A stretch of 53,036 nt of DNA from assembly GCA_003427395.1 (NCBI GenBank), contig BFEA01000745.1, positions 80,312-133,347 of the forward strand, given 5' to 3'. This stretch comes from Chara braunii (lineage: Eukaryota; Streptophyta; Charophyceae; Charales; Characeae). The notes below the pieces were generated by a model. That model saw only the letters and a list, made by a program, of their open reading frames with translations. It made no database searches and had not been told where the DNA came from. This document shows, piece after piece, positions 23,224-29,365 of the stretch. Numbering within the stretch: the stretch's first letter is position 1; every line of letters starts with the position of its first letter. The position numbers were made by a program, and so were the translations under genes.

Positions 23224-25066
23224 CACAAAGACAAACACGTACACACACATGAGTATATTGTAAGTTGTAACTATAATTGTACAATAATGCAGCCGTACAC
23301 ACATTGTAATTCTAATTATGGGGTAACAGGGGTCAAAACAAAAACTTATTTTACCAGAATGCCTCTGTCAGAATCTCTCTGGAGTGTGCAATCGCCAGGT
23401 GCATGTTCTGGTCCTGGACATGGACGTCCAGATGTACGGGTGGCGTGGACATGAATACAACAGAAGATCAGTTGCAGTTCTGAATCATTAAATCATTAAG
23501 GCCATGGCAGATCACATGCTCATGCCCCTCCTCCCAGTCCACAACTCGACTCACTCGCAAATAATGAAAAGGATGTCGTTGGGGCACAGCTGAGCAACCG
23601 CGGGCATGGCAGCAGAAGTGAAGTCTAGGAAACGAAAAGGTTGCAGAAATAACACTACCATAGTTCACAAAGTCTCAATGACACTGTGACTTGAGTCTGG
23701 TACACAAGTGTTCATGCACAGAAAGAGGACACTGTGACTTGAATCTGGTACACAACTGTTCATGCACAGAAAGAGGACACTGCGACTCGAATCTGGTACA
23801 CAAGTGTTCATGCACAGAAAGAGGAACACAACCGGTAGTGAAATGAAGGTGATGCGAATTTTCTGCAAGTGAGTTGGTAGGAAAGGAGGAGTAGCGTGGG
23901 AGTGATCTAGGAGGGATGATCCGGGGGTGATCTGGGGGTGATCTGGAGTGGTGATCTGGGGTTGATCTGGGGTTGATCTGCGGGTGATCTGGAGGTGATC
24001 GGGGGTGGCCTGGGGATGATCTGGGATAAATCTGGGGGTGATCAGGGGTGATCTGGGGTGATCTGGGGGTGATCTGAGCGAGATCCGGGCGTGATCTCTG
24101 AATGACGATTGCCCTGGGCGTGATCTTCGAATGATGTGTGAACGCGAGTGGCGATCCGGGAGCGATCCGGGAGCGATCCGGGAGCGATCCGGGAGCGATA
24201 CGGGAGCGATACGGGAGCGCGATCCGTTGGGAGCGCGATCCGTTGGGAGCGTGATCCGTTGGGAGCGCGATCCGTTGGGAGCGATCCGGGAGAGAGAGAT
24301 TTTGGAATGATCCGGGGAAGAGAGATTTTGGAATGATCCGGAGCGATCTGGGAGCGATGATCTCGAGTCGTCTGGGACTCTGGGGGTGATCTTGGAGTGA
24401 TCCGGGAGCGATCTGGGAAGGATACGGGGATGACGAGTGAGAACGAAGTGGGATTGGGATTCATCTGGAGGGATCTGGAAATGATGGGGGAGTGACCGGG
24501 GGAGCGGGAGTGGTGGGGATGTTGGGGTGGCAGTGGAGCAATGGTGCAGTAGATTGGGCCCCTGGCAGTCTGTTTCAGGTGCTGAGGCTGTCCCCACTGA
24601 TAAGAGAGCGAACATGAATGATTACTGACCTGTACAAGACGTCAAATGCGACATAGACTCTGGCATGCCCGATGTGGCTGTAGTCATAAGCTGTCACACC
24701 ACAGACATACATTCCCACTTTCCCCTCCACCTTTGGTACGAACACGTCCTTCTGCTTCGTCATCGTGTTAAAAAGCCGGAACTCCACACGCTCTCCTTCC
24801 CCCTCGCTCTCTCGCTGCACTGCCTTGTAGTCACTCTCCCTCTCCCTCCTCGTCTCCTCTCCTCCAACTGCCTTCACGCTCACCGGTGGTGTCCTCGTCT
24901 CATCTCCTCCAACTGCGTTGCATGTCCTGGTCCTATCTACTTCCTCCTCCTTACCTTCCTGGACCTTGTGTATTCGCCGAAGCCCTCTCGTGGAAATCAG
25001 AACAGGCTCCGCCACAGTCCCCTTGAGGAGGCGGTTTCGGCTGTGCTTCGTCATCCTACTCTTCAT
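949..25066 (-). CDS. SYCO: Organellar cysteinyl-tRNA synthetase (class Ia), split gene, one exon missing
   Basis: Attaches cysteine to tRNA-Cys using ATP. In plants this bacterial-type enzyme serves plastids and mitochondria. The coding join on the minus strand is 25066-24630, 22586-22523, 17069-16908, 13903-13730, 13075-12794, 5191-5066 and 1188-949; introns have GT/AG ends and the frame is kept throughout. Counting from the Met at 25066, the visible product is 494 residues. Seen motifs are MYVCG (zinc Cys122), HIGH at 131-134, WHIEC (zinc Cys303), FPHHENE (zinc His328 and Glu332), and KMSKS at 360-364, followed by part of the helical anticodon-binding region and the C-terminal segment ending WRP. 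About 75 residues expected between the last two exons were not found. Adding them gives about 570, near the usual plant length. Introns reach 7.6 kb. I am very sure of the family; the exact start and the missing segment are uncertain. Confidence 0.9.
1309..1343. repeat. Perfect AT-rich palindrome
   Basis: Arms GCTAATTAGTAATTA and its exact reverse complement are separated by five bases (ataac). It would form a 15-bp hairpin. Confidence 0.8.
1675..1771. repeat. (GA)n microsatellite with an ambiguous base
   Basis: Nearly pure GA dinucleotides with a few AGG interruptions and an n at 1707. The n probably marks a closed assembly gap, so the true length is unknown and sequence may be missing here. 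Confidence 0.95.
3238..3332 (+). pseudogene. U6 snRNA pseudogene
   Basis: Alignable along the whole U6 snRNA: a 5' hairpin-like gtccttaaggacatcc, then attggag-taatacag, ttagcat, acaaggat-atgacac, and the 3' word atcgagaaatg. The ACAGAGA box is changed to ACAGAAC, so it cannot be a functional U6. It is followed by A-rich sequence and by two further partial U6-like units. Confidence 0.75.
3316..3526 (+). repeat. Tandem units containing U6 3'-end sequence
   Basis: Two diverged units (about 3316-3416 and 3430-3526) run gagaaatgctaca, A-rich spacer, cttcaaaaacag, ttgaaaaaag, gaca, gcacg-cccgtgc, aatgcacaagtcg, ccaaaaa. The middle contains a degraded U6 3' half (aaaggacgaca, atagagaaatg). This looks like a U6-containing sequence duplicated in place. 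Confidence 0.55.
3587..3647. repeat. (CA)n microsatellite
   Basis: About 30 CA units. Confidence 0.97.
4005..4170. mobile_element. Tourist/Harbinger-like MITE forming a long hairpin
   Basis: Inverted arms of 56 bases (4005-4060 and 4115-4170) with only about three mismatches, starting GGGCCAGATCCC, around a 54-base loop. It is flanked on both sides by TAA (4002-4004, 4171-4173), the 3-bp target duplication typical of PIF/Harbinger elements. The near-perfect arms suggest recent insertion or a small-RNA source. Confidence 0.8.
4296..4332. repeat. Poly-C run of 37 bases
   Basis: Uninterrupted C homopolymer. The length is likely unreliable in a short-read assembly. It directly abuts a dispersed-repeat copy ending in tactggtggttt. 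Confidence 0.97.
4577..4724. repeat. 74-bp tandem duplication
   Basis: Two near-identical units beginning gatctgacaggttca and sharing cagcaccccaccatcccc. A diverged relative begins upstream near 4396. Confidence 0.85.
4881..5027 (-). repeat. Dispersed repeat family R1 copy
   Basis: About 150 bp bounded by aaaccgccagtacctcc at one end and carrying a hairpin ggctggtg-c-caccagcc near the other. At least five more copies occur: 4180-4295 (minus), 5361-5490, 5888-6014, 6131-6245 and 9757-9915 (plus). No poly-A tail and no clear coding potential. The family is unidentified. Confidence 0.65.
5066..5191 (-). CDS. SYCO: Cysteinyl-tRNA synthetase exon 6 (helical-domain start)
   Basis: Exactly 42 codons, residues 374-415: [25 protein letters not shown], then [14 protein letters not shown]. 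This is the family's YHP-x-ALR-x-FLL-x-xHYRSP signature leading into the anticodon-binding helices. The acceptor is cttgccag and the donor is CAG|gtaatt. It is separated from exon 5 by a 7.6-kb intron. Confidence 0.93.
5361..5490 (+). repeat. Dispersed repeat family R1 copy
   Basis: Shares with the other copies: aaaccaccactacctcc, caccaagctttgccaaagcgcc, and ggctggcgccgccagcca followed by ttggtccggt. Confidence 0.6.
5888..6014 (+). repeat. Dispersed repeat family R1 copy
   Basis: Shares actaccagtac, gccgagcttcgccgaaccgc, ggctggcggtgccagcca and gtggtccagtagctccga. Confidence 0.6.
6131..6245 (+). repeat. Dispersed repeat family R1 copy, diverged
   Basis: Begins ttgaaccaccggt and ends in gcctggtgacaccagcc. 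The centre is diverged from the other copies. Confidence 0.5.
6534..6655. mobile_element. Tourist/Harbinger-like MITE, family M2 copy A
   Basis: Terminal inverted repeats GGGTCTCGCTCCACTACT and AGTAGTGGAGCGAGGCCC are flanked on both sides by TTA (6531-6533, 6656-6658). 122 bp with no coding capacity. Relatives lie at 7154-7275 and, less completely, at 48896-48994. Confidence 0.8.
6860..6897. other. Tn5/Nextera mate-pair junction adapter (artefact)
   Basis: Contains CTGTCTCTTATACACATCT immediately followed by its reverse complement, the two 19-bp Tn5 mosaic ends joined head to head, which is the junction sequence of Nextera mate-pair libraries. It is not genomic. DNA on its two sides (unique sequence left, (GA)n right) may be wrongly joined. 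Confidence 0.97.
6896..6940. repeat. (GA)n microsatellite
   Basis: Pure GA starting directly at the adapter's last base. Confidence 0.95.
7154..7275. mobile_element. MITE family M2 copy B inside an inverted tRNA-like pair
   Basis: Ends GGGCTTGGCTCCACTACT and AGTGGAGCGAGGCCC; exactly the same length as copy A. The right flank is TTA but the left is TCC, so the duplication has decayed. It lies between two tRNA-like sequences in opposite orientation (about 7083-7135 and 7326-7380) that match each other as a larger inverted repeat. Confidence 0.7.
7446..7614 (+). mobile_element. Poly-A retroposon, family B copy 1
   Basis: About 150-base body (ttcggccggacggaaggaag, cttgccggtggaataggaac, ggactgatgctccccagaat) ends in an A-rich tail (7581-7604) and is bracketed by GACCCTT at 7446-7452 and 7608-7614. 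Its layout is that of a SINE or processed small RNA. I do not recognise the head. Confidence 0.65.
8800..9300. repeat. Tetranucleotide-rich microsatellite region
   Basis: Runs of gatt (about 9040-9080), catt (9097-9141) and ttgattgg words (9225-9290). An open frame starting at 9266 on the plus strand runs through this repeat and the repeat of tttttatcgtgaattc after it, and is not convincing as a gene. Confidence 0.85.
9757..9915 (+). repeat. Dispersed repeat family R1 copy
   Basis: The clearest plus-strand copy: cttgaaccaccagtacttcc, caccaagctttgtcgaaccg, ggttggtgccaccagcca, ttgtggtccggtag. Confidence 0.65.
10350..10432. repeat. (CTT)n-(CT)n microsatellite
   Basis: CTT units pass into about 25 CT units and end with an n at 10432. 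Confidence 0.95.
10434..10532. repeat. Foldback element
   Basis: Left arm ggggtagccccgatttttat then cgtgtc; right arm cacgataaaagtagggacta then ccc. The arms pair over about 40 bases with a small central loop. Probably a MITE that inserted beside the CT tract. Confidence 0.6.
10665..11036 (-). pseudogene. Possible LINE reverse-transcriptase C-terminal zinc-finger relic
   Basis: An open stretch whose centre reads KCHFCAQ, then His, then QH: a C-x2-C-x7-H-x4-H pattern with the spacing of the zf-RVT domain found after reverse transcriptase in plant LINEs, where the last residue is usually Cys. It is preceded by RLFFQRH and a Leu/Pro-rich stretch as in that domain. No reverse transcriptase is visible next to it. 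A weak call. Confidence 0.3.
11078..11215 (+). pseudogene. Possible RNase H-like fragment
   Basis: A 45-codon frame with [10 protein letters not shown]...LGATW, reminiscent of the first beta strand and catalytic Asp of retroelement RNase H. It is on the strand opposite the candidate zinc finger. The similarity is short and may be chance. Confidence 0.18.
11717..11860 (+). mobile_element. Poly-A retroposon, family B copy 2
   Basis: Shares almost all of the copy 1 body and ends in a pure A tail of about 27 (11834-11860). No clear target duplication. Confidence 0.65.
12102..12156 (+). pseudogene. Truncated U6 snRNA pseudogene
   Basis: Contains ttggaacgatacagagaag and attagcatg, identical to the U6 core including the ACAGAGA box, preceded by ggacatc. 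About seven bases after the 5' stem are missing, and homology stops after attagcatg, where C-rich DNA begins. A 3'-truncated copy. Confidence 0.8.
12417..12561. mobile_element. Tourist/Harbinger-like MITE, family M3 copy A
   Basis: Ends GCGCATACTCGTACT and GTGTGAGTATGCCC, inverted, flanked by TTA at 12414-12416 and 12562-12564. Inside is a diverged 60-bp direct repeat (gaaaggacaagtg). Confidence 0.7.
12613..12698. repeat. (GA)n microsatellite
   Basis: More than 40 GA units about 95 bases below the donor of exon 5, inside the intron. Confidence 0.97.
12794..13075 (-). CDS. SYCO: Cysteinyl-tRNA synthetase exon 5: zinc site and KMSKS
   Basis: Exactly 94 codons, residues 280-373. Contains [19 protein letters not shown] (zinc Cys303), [17 protein letters not shown] (zinc His328 and Glu332), AQSRAA, HNGFVTV, the catalytic-loop KMSKS at 360-364 and GNFFTIRE. 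The acceptor is gtgttcag and the donor is GAG|gtaacg. Residue 322, within HGGG-x-DL, is Arg; Met or Ser is usual there. It is one base away from Met (CGT against ATG needs two changes, AGG one), so this is probably a tolerated variant rather than an error. Confidence 0.96.
13076..13729 (-). other. Intron between exons 4 and 5
   Basis: Contains a diverged direct repeat of period 184 (units starting at 13121 and 13305, sharing atgggaatacagcat) and then a 300-base almost pure purine tract on the plus strand (13395-13715, GGA/GAA/AGG), able in principle to form triplex DNA. No coding sequence. Confidence 0.8.
13730..13903 (-). CDS. SYCO: Cysteinyl-tRNA synthetase exon 4
   Basis: Exactly 58 codons, residues 222-279: [20 protein letters not shown], then [15 protein letters not shown] and the diagnostic [11 protein letters not shown]. 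The acceptor is tggtttcag and the donor is AAG|gtactc. Immediately downstream on the minus strand lies a 300-base pyrimidine tract (a (GGA)n purine tract on the plus strand), which produces long low-complexity antisense reading frames that are not genes. Confidence 0.93.
15405..15465 (-). repeat. tRNA-like relic
   Basis: The minus strand reads gtggctaagtggtacaactg (A-box-like) and gggttcgaacttcgaa (B-box-like), followed by an A-rich stretch further along. Likely the head of a tRNA-derived SINE. Confidence 0.45.
16241..16392. repeat. (GA)n microsatellite with an ambiguous base
   Basis: About 150 bases of pure GA with an n at 16329. Confidence 0.97.
16561..16733 (-). mobile_element. tRNA-derived SINE copy 1
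   Basis: The minus strand starts with a tRNA-like head: ccggcctagctcggttggta (A box) and cctgagttcgattcc (B box). The body includes acctggggccggtcagtt and tggtatctcgaggccgtc, and it ends in an A-rich tail. The same order is found at 26758-26922 and 49402-49552. Confidence 0.8.
16908..17069 (-). CDS. SYCO: Cysteinyl-tRNA synthetase exon 3 (connective-peptide start)
   Basis: Encodes residues 168-221, [12 protein letters not shown] through [17 protein letters not shown] and IIDMIQS. This matches the family stretch that reads roughly RA-x-GE-x-P ... F-x-D-x-x-L-x-x-LPP. The acceptor is gttttgcag. I placed the donor after AGT (AGT|gtatta) because this is the only GT donor that keeps phase 0 and gives the normal spacing into exon 4 (DMIQS-ILDNG). 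Confidence 0.9.
19520..19965. repeat. 32-bp minisatellite
   Basis: About a dozen units of tatcccttggtgggtgcaca-tggtgtca, most regular at 19801-19925 where the period is 32. Upstream units are less regular in length. Confidence 0.88.
20055..20094. repeat. Perfect 15-bp inverted repeat from minisatellite units
   Basis: gataaatttgacacc and its exact reverse complement are separated by ten bases. The right arm repeats the ggtgtcaaatttatc word of the upstream minisatellite, so the left arm is an inverted unit. Confidence 0.85.
20295..20533. repeat. Tandem repeat, about four units of 55-70 bp
   Basis: Units share cagcctcacaacaaccagca and acccaggttcacacaattca. Confidence 0.75.
20564..20660 (+). 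pseudogene. U6 snRNA pseudogene, near full length
   Basis: Matches U6 through gggacatc, gatgatacaaagaagatt, agcatgg, tgcgcaa, gacac-ccacaaa. The ACAGAGA box is ACAAAGA, and several substitutions are present, so it is a pseudogene. A further short U6-like fragment (tttggaacgatactgggga) lies at about 20763-20783. Confidence 0.8.
20900..21660. other. GC-rich low-quality stretch before the gap
   Basis: No gene recognised. Scattered n's at about 21528-21560 and a sharp rise in GC suggest consensus from poor or mixed reads. Open frames here are short and overlap on both strands. Confidence 0.5.
21661..22085. other. Assembly gap (425 N)
   Basis: Unknown sequence. The right edge is a (GA)n tract (22086-22159). 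Confidence 0.99.
22523..22586 (-). CDS. SYCO: Cysteinyl-tRNA synthetase exon 2 (DVDDK segment)
   Basis: A 64-base exon supplying the last base of Arg146 and then 21 residues, YLMALGY...NFTDVDDK, the class-I Rossmann-fold segment found after the HIGH helix in all cysteinyl-tRNA synthetases. The acceptor is ccatgacag and the donor is AAG|gtgagt. Phase fits exons 1 and 3 exactly. Confidence 0.92.
23681..23824. repeat. 48-bp tandem repeat, three units
   Basis: Exactly 3 x 48 bases; each unit runs from acactg-gac-tgaatctgg to gcacagaaagagg, with few substitutions. Confidence 0.95.
23890..24480. repeat. GATC-rich minisatellite
   Basis: Several dozen short units, first gatctgggggt-like, then gatccgggagc (11 bp), then gatccgttgggagcgc. 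Nearly every unit keeps GATC. Confidence 0.93.
24630..25066 (-). CDS. SYCO: Cysteinyl-tRNA synthetase exon 1: N-terminus and HIGH motif
   Basis: Encodes residues 1-145 plus two bases of Arg146. The catalytic part begins around residue 95 (VEFRLFNTM) and carries GMYVCG with zinc ligand Cys122 and the ATP-binding HIGH at 131-134. The donor reads AG|gtcag. I chose the Met at 25066; another follows at 25054. The preceding 90 residues are rich in Arg, Lys and Glu, with a repeated VGGDETR/VGGEETR segment. They could be a transit peptide or linker. The same frame stays open upstream to an ATG at 25687, and a good acceptor (tttctcctacag) sits just before the chosen Met, so the true 5' exon may lie further upstream. 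Confidence 0.88.
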
Positions 25067-26745
25067 GTCAAGAAGAGACTGTAGGAGAAACCTTGGTGCA
25101 CAGGGCGCACGTGTTCCCGTGAGATGTGCAGACCTAGCTCTGGCCCCACAGCAACCATGCAAACTCCTCTGGGTGATGGTCTCCTGACCTGCCAAGTCTG
25201 CGTATGCCGGCCATTCTTGGCTCCCACGCAGGCGTCCAACAGCAACCGCAGCAGCAGAAGCAGAACCCCCAACATTCTTGGGAAACCTATGGCTCCCACG
25301 AGGGGATCCAACGGTACAGATGTCTCGTTGACTTGATCGATAAGCAGGGATGCCTCTGCGGCTTGATGCAACACCACAGACGTCTTGGGCAGCCCCTTGG
25401 TATCGCCCTGCAGCCACAGGACACCCTCCAAACATCCACCGATCTCCTGCTGACTCTGACGTCGGAAGAAGCCTGGTCCCACCTACATTGGTCCCTGACC
25501 CTGCCAAGTGGAACTCGGCGGAACATGCACACACCTCCACCAACGAATGCACCGATCTGGAGATCATTCTGCTGACGGCAGGGGGCCAGGATCTAGGTAG
25601 CCGAACGGCATGCCTTGATGCAGCAAAACGCCCTGCAACCACAATGCTGCAAGTTGACAGCCTACTTGGAAGCCTGCCAGTGATCATCAGTGAGGCTCAA
25701 CGGGGGCAGAGGCTCCTTCCTTCCTCCCCCTCCCCCTCCCCCCTCCCTCTTTAGTACTGTATACGTGACTAAAGGTAGGGCGCTCTACCAGCGGCGTATG
25801 TAGCCGCAGCTTCGAAGCTGCTGCCCGCGAACCAGTACAAATCTGCCACCGAAGGAGCACACATACAGATGAAATATGCCCTGCGATCACGACGCCGTTT
25901 GTCGACAGCCTGCTCGGTAGCCAGCCTGCTGTCATGAGCGAGGCTGGATGGCTCCTTCCCGTGAAGCCCTTTTGTGTTGTGTGCGACCAGGGCGCTCTGC
26001 CACTGCTAGTGCATGCAGCTGCAAGTTCAAAGCTGTTGTCTACCAACCAGTAGAAATCTGTCGAAAGGGTACTCACACCATCAGGACAACGAGTAGAAAC
26101 CTGTCACACCTTTCACACGAGTCCACATGCAGTTGAAACAGCTATCAGGACAACAAGTAGAAACCTATCACTACAACACATAGATGAAACAGTCATCGAC
26201 AAGTCATCGACACAACTATGGTAGCAATCCCCGTGCGGGCTTCCGCCCGCACCAATTTGATCTCTTGCGATCGTCTGCAAAGCACTGAAGATTTGACGAA
26301 TCTTCAGTGTTGATACCTTTGTTATGTTTCCAGCAAAAAAAAAAAAAAAAAAAAAAAAGATTCTGTTTGTCGAATCCAGATCCAGAGACCAGTACTTCTA
26401 AAGTGGCTATACATACAGAACTCGTTTTTGTTTGTTTTTTTTTTGTTTTTTTTTCCTGGATTCGACAAGCAGAATCTTTTTTTTCTGGAACGTTTTCACA
26501 GATCTCTATGCTTTGATAGGAACTGGAAGTTTTGGCAAGTGGGCACACACCAGTGAAGTGTGTGATACAGAACCCTTCCTGCGCATTACGCATCTGGCGT
26601 ACCTACTACATTTCTTTTATTGTAAAAAAAGATCATCCATAAATTTCACATCTTTCGTCCGTCAATTGAATTGTGCATGGATTTCAAGAAACACAAAAAA
26701 AAAACAAAGCAAAAAAAAGGGCTAGTATACATTTCAAACGCATCA

Positions 26746-26934
26746 GTAGAATTTATTTCTGTCCGCCAATTGTAAAGGGCGACAGGCTTGAGATACCATA
26801 TCATCGAACTGACCGAGCCCAGGTATTCCATTCTGATCATTTGATTGTACCTGGATTTGAACTTGGGTCTGCACTTCAACACTCCATCGGTGTAGCAACT
26901 GAGCTAGGGCCGTTGGTTATCTGTAGAATTCATT
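26746..26934 (-). mobile_element. tRNA-derived SINE copy 2 with target duplication
   Basis: tRNA-like head (ccctagctcagttgctacac, caagttcaaatcc), body acctgggctcggtcagttcg and tggtatctcaagcctgtcgc. Flanked by gtagaatttatt (26746-26757) and gtagaattcatt (26923-26934), a 12-bp duplication with one mismatch. The best-preserved member and a good reference for the family boundaries. Confidence 0.85.
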
Positions 26935-27398
26935 CCCCCTCCCCCCCCCCCCCCAAACAAAAAAAAATTGAACTCATCCACATAGATTTCCACCTCTTGT
27001 CCTCACACACACTTTCAATCTCTCACCACATCCATCTCAAGTCCAAAACCATTCACCTTGCCATTCCAAACCATCCAGTGCTCCCCAGTGCCATTACAAA
27101 GGAGCAGGTATTCGGCTACGGAAAAAAAAAAAAAAAAACCATAAAAATCAGCTCTCCAGCTCAAGCACGGGCTCAGAATAAGTTGCTCCGCCCTTGCATG
27201 TCTTCTTGCGTGCTTTCCCCCTTTTTTCGTTACTTTTTTAGATGGACGTCATCAAAAGTCCTGTACAAATGCATGCATCAGTCTTAAATTTGAAACTGGC
27301 GGCACAGCACAAAATGCTTTCACCAACCAGTAAAAAAAAGGATGCCTCAGCCTAAACACTAAGCCACATAATCGCGGAAACAACCGCTTCTGACCCAA

Positions 27399-27406
<8 letters not shown>

Positions 27407-27465
<59 letters not shown>

Positions 27466-27466
27466 N

Positions 27467-27557
<91 letters not shown>

Positions 27558-27560
27558 CGC
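27407..27560. repeat. (CT)n then (CG)n microsatellite
   Basis: About 135 bases of CT with an n at 27466, followed by about 9 CG units. Confidence 0.96.
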
Positions 27561-28136
27561 TACAATCCAGATGCAAACACGAACAGACAAACACAGACAC
27601 ATGGAGAGAGAGAGAGAGAGAAAGAAATCTCCCCCTCCTCCACCTTCTGCTCGTGCTAGTCACCCTTCTCGTCCCTCTCCTCCTTCCCTTCGTCTTCCTT
27701 TATCTCCTCCTCCGCTTCGTACTGTCTCGCATGCGCCGCGTGGCGCGTAATCTATTAATTTTTTTAACGAAAACAACACCGAGAGAGGGAGAGAGAGAGA
27801 TTCCCCTCGTCCTGCCCGTGCTCGGCATCCTTCTCCTGCTCGTCCTCCTCCCTCTCCTTCACACTTTCGGATTTCTATTCCTCCTCTTCCCAGTTGTACA
27901 TCTCTCGCGCGCCACGTAGCGCGCCTGATTGTTTGTTTTTTTTAAAGAAGAAAAAGGGGCGACCCATCGGTTAGAGGACAAGGCAGGTGTCCTTGCTCCC
28001 CGCGAGATCTCTGTTGACACCTGCGTTATCTTCTAAGAGATACGCCGTCCCAGCCCAACTCCCCACCTGACAATGCCTTTCGCTTGGATCAGACAGGCCC
28101 CGAGACCCCGCACCTTGGATCAGGGGCGAAACCCTG

Positions 28137-28181
<45 letters not shown>

Positions 28182-28303
28182 CGCACACACACACACACAC
28201 ACACTCTTACACTTTTATCAGGGGTATCGCTAACTTTGCGCGACATGGCGAGTCCTATCCATCAATGAAAAGCGTCCTGGGCAGAATCTCGAGGTTCAAC
28301 CTC

Positions 28304-28339
28304 CTGAAGAATCGATGAAATTCCGACGAACAGTCTGGC
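28304..28339 (+). ncRNA. Hammerhead-ribozyme-like motif, copy 3 (decayed)
   Basis: Box 1 is CTGAAGA, which is permitted. The stem II region is ATCGA / CCGAC with two end mismatches, and the loop matches copy 1. Box 2 lacks one A, and stem III is weakened by a change to TGG. It shares the upstream word ttcaacctc with copy 1 (ttcagcctc), so it is the same repeat family 28 kb away. Confidence 0.25.
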
Positions 28340-28442
28340 ACAGTCATGCTTTTCTTTGTGCAGTTTTGTTAGCGAACATGACAACACACACATTCTCTGA
28401 CTACAAGGCAGAGAAACTGTGTGTGCGCGGGGGAGTGTGTAC

Positions 28443-28497
<55 letters not shown>

Positions 28498-28674
28498 GAA
28501 ACTCGGCTTACCTCTGACTACCTTTGCGCCCCATTCGCTCCACTTCAAGTCTACTATCGTTTCAATCCACCCCTTCTCCATCCACTTCGGCATTGAAATC
28601 GACTCCTACAAGAAATAGTGAGTGAGTGAGAGAGTGTGTTTGTGTCTGTGTCCGTGTGTGTGTGTCCGTGTCTG

Positions 28675-28676
28675 TG

Positions 28677-28739
<63 letters not shown>
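28675..28739. repeat. (GT)n microsatellite
   Basis: About 30 GT units, preceded by an imperfect GT/CCGTG stretch. Confidence 0.95.
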
Positions 28740-28740
<1 letters not shown>

Positions 28741-28852
28741 TCTGTGTGGATTCCATGAATGTCCGAAATAGCACGACTCAGAGGGAAGCTCGCTGGGATA
28801 GAGCAGACGAACGAGAGAGAGATAGAGATAGAGGGAGAGAGAGAGAGATAGA

Positions 28853-28970
28853 GGGCATACTCACATGACATTCCTGGATGTATCTGACTGCTTTTACGAC
28901 CGCGCCTAGATGCAGCTGATCGCAATTACGTCCACAGGGAGCTGGAAAAAGTCCTAGTGTGAGTACGCCC
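28853..28970. mobile_element. MITE, family M3 copy B
   Basis: Inverted ends GGGCATACTCACA and TGTGAGTACGCCC with AGA on both sides (28850-28852, 28971-28973). On the minus strand the terminal gtgagt mimics a splice donor. Confidence 0.65.
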
Positions 28971-29118
28971 AGAAACAACGAGAGGGAGAGAGAGTTGTAG
29001 CGCACTCTCTCCTCTCCCTCTCGCACTCGTAGGTCCTCTCTCTCTTCTCCCGCCTCCGCCGTCTTTCCGCTTCCAGTTCGCGCGTGTGGCTATGCTCTGC
29101 GGTTTTTGTCTTTCTTGG

Positions 29119-29152
29119 GGGCCCTTAGGATTACCATCGGACTAACCAGCCC
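29119..29152 (-). repeat. SINE 3'-end fragment
   Basis: The minus strand reads aactgggctggttagtccga then tggtaatcctaagggcccc, matching the distal part of the tRNA-derived SINE family only. Confidence 0.45.
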
Positions 29153-29198
29153 AGTTGAACTCAGAGACTCGTTCCACACCACTTGAAAATCTTGAATT

Positions 29199-29316
29199 AT
29201 GGTACGCTCATACCGTGGCAATACGCCCGATCCCATCCGAACTTGGAAGCCAAGCGCCGTTCGGCCGGAATAGTACTGGGATGGGTGACCTTCTCGGAAG
29301 TCGAGGTGCTGTATAC
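29199..29316 (+). rRNA. 5S rRNA sequence, retroposed copy
   Basis: About 118 bases aligning to 5S rRNA: gctcatacc, cccgatcccatccgaac, ttggaagccaagcgcc (A box), ggaatagtactgggatgggt (intermediate element), gacc-ttctcggaagtc (C box), aggtgctgta. It is followed by 29 A's (29317-29345), and the whole lies within a perfect 9-bp duplication, tcttgaatt (29190-29198 and 29348-29356). Genuine 5S genes end in T runs and lack poly-A, so this is a processed copy moved by LINE-type machinery. The internal promoter looks largely intact; the terminal stem pairs poorly. Confidence 0.85.
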
Positions 29317-29347
<31 letters not shown>

Positions 29348-29365
29348 TCTTGAATTTTCAAGGAA

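Larger units (their letters stand above)
22587..24629 (-). other. Intron between exons 1 and 2
   Basis: Contains a (CA)n tract (23178-23221), a 48-bp tandem repeat of three units (23681-23824) and a GATC-rich minisatellite (23890-24480). No exon. The long minus-strand frame through the minisatellite is repeat translation. Confidence 0.8.
25067..29185. other. Upstream flank of the synthetase, repeat-rich
   Basis: No gene recognised. 25.6-26.2 kb holds diverged direct repeats (cgccctgcaaccac with gccctgcgatcac; aggacaac-agtagaaacc). Then come poly-A/T runs, one SINE, long CT/GA, CG, CA and GT microsatellites (27407-28739), a hammerhead-like motif and a MITE. The frame open from 25687 into exon 1 begins [11 protein letters not shown] and is Arg/Ser-rich like a transit peptide, but this segment overlaps the diverged repeats. 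Confidence 0.6.

Noticed and set aside
23665-24615. 316-codon minus-strand frame rich in [10 protein letters not shown]-like repeats
   Set aside because: It is translation of the 48-bp and GATC minisatellites inside an intron.
28493-28612. Minus-strand exon-like segment MPKWMEKGWIETIV...KWSEWGAKVV
   Set aside because: Good splice-like ends, but no partner exon and no family I recognise; left out as unsupported.
28884-28955. Minus-strand exon-like peptide PCGRNCDQLHLGAVVKAVRY with good splice signals
   Set aside because: The apparent donor gtgagtatgccc is the inverted terminus of MITE M3, so the splice signal is explained by the transposon.
29199-29316. Functional 5S rRNA gene
   Set aside because: A poly-A tail, target duplication, absence of a T-run terminator and poor terminal-stem pairing point to a processed copy.
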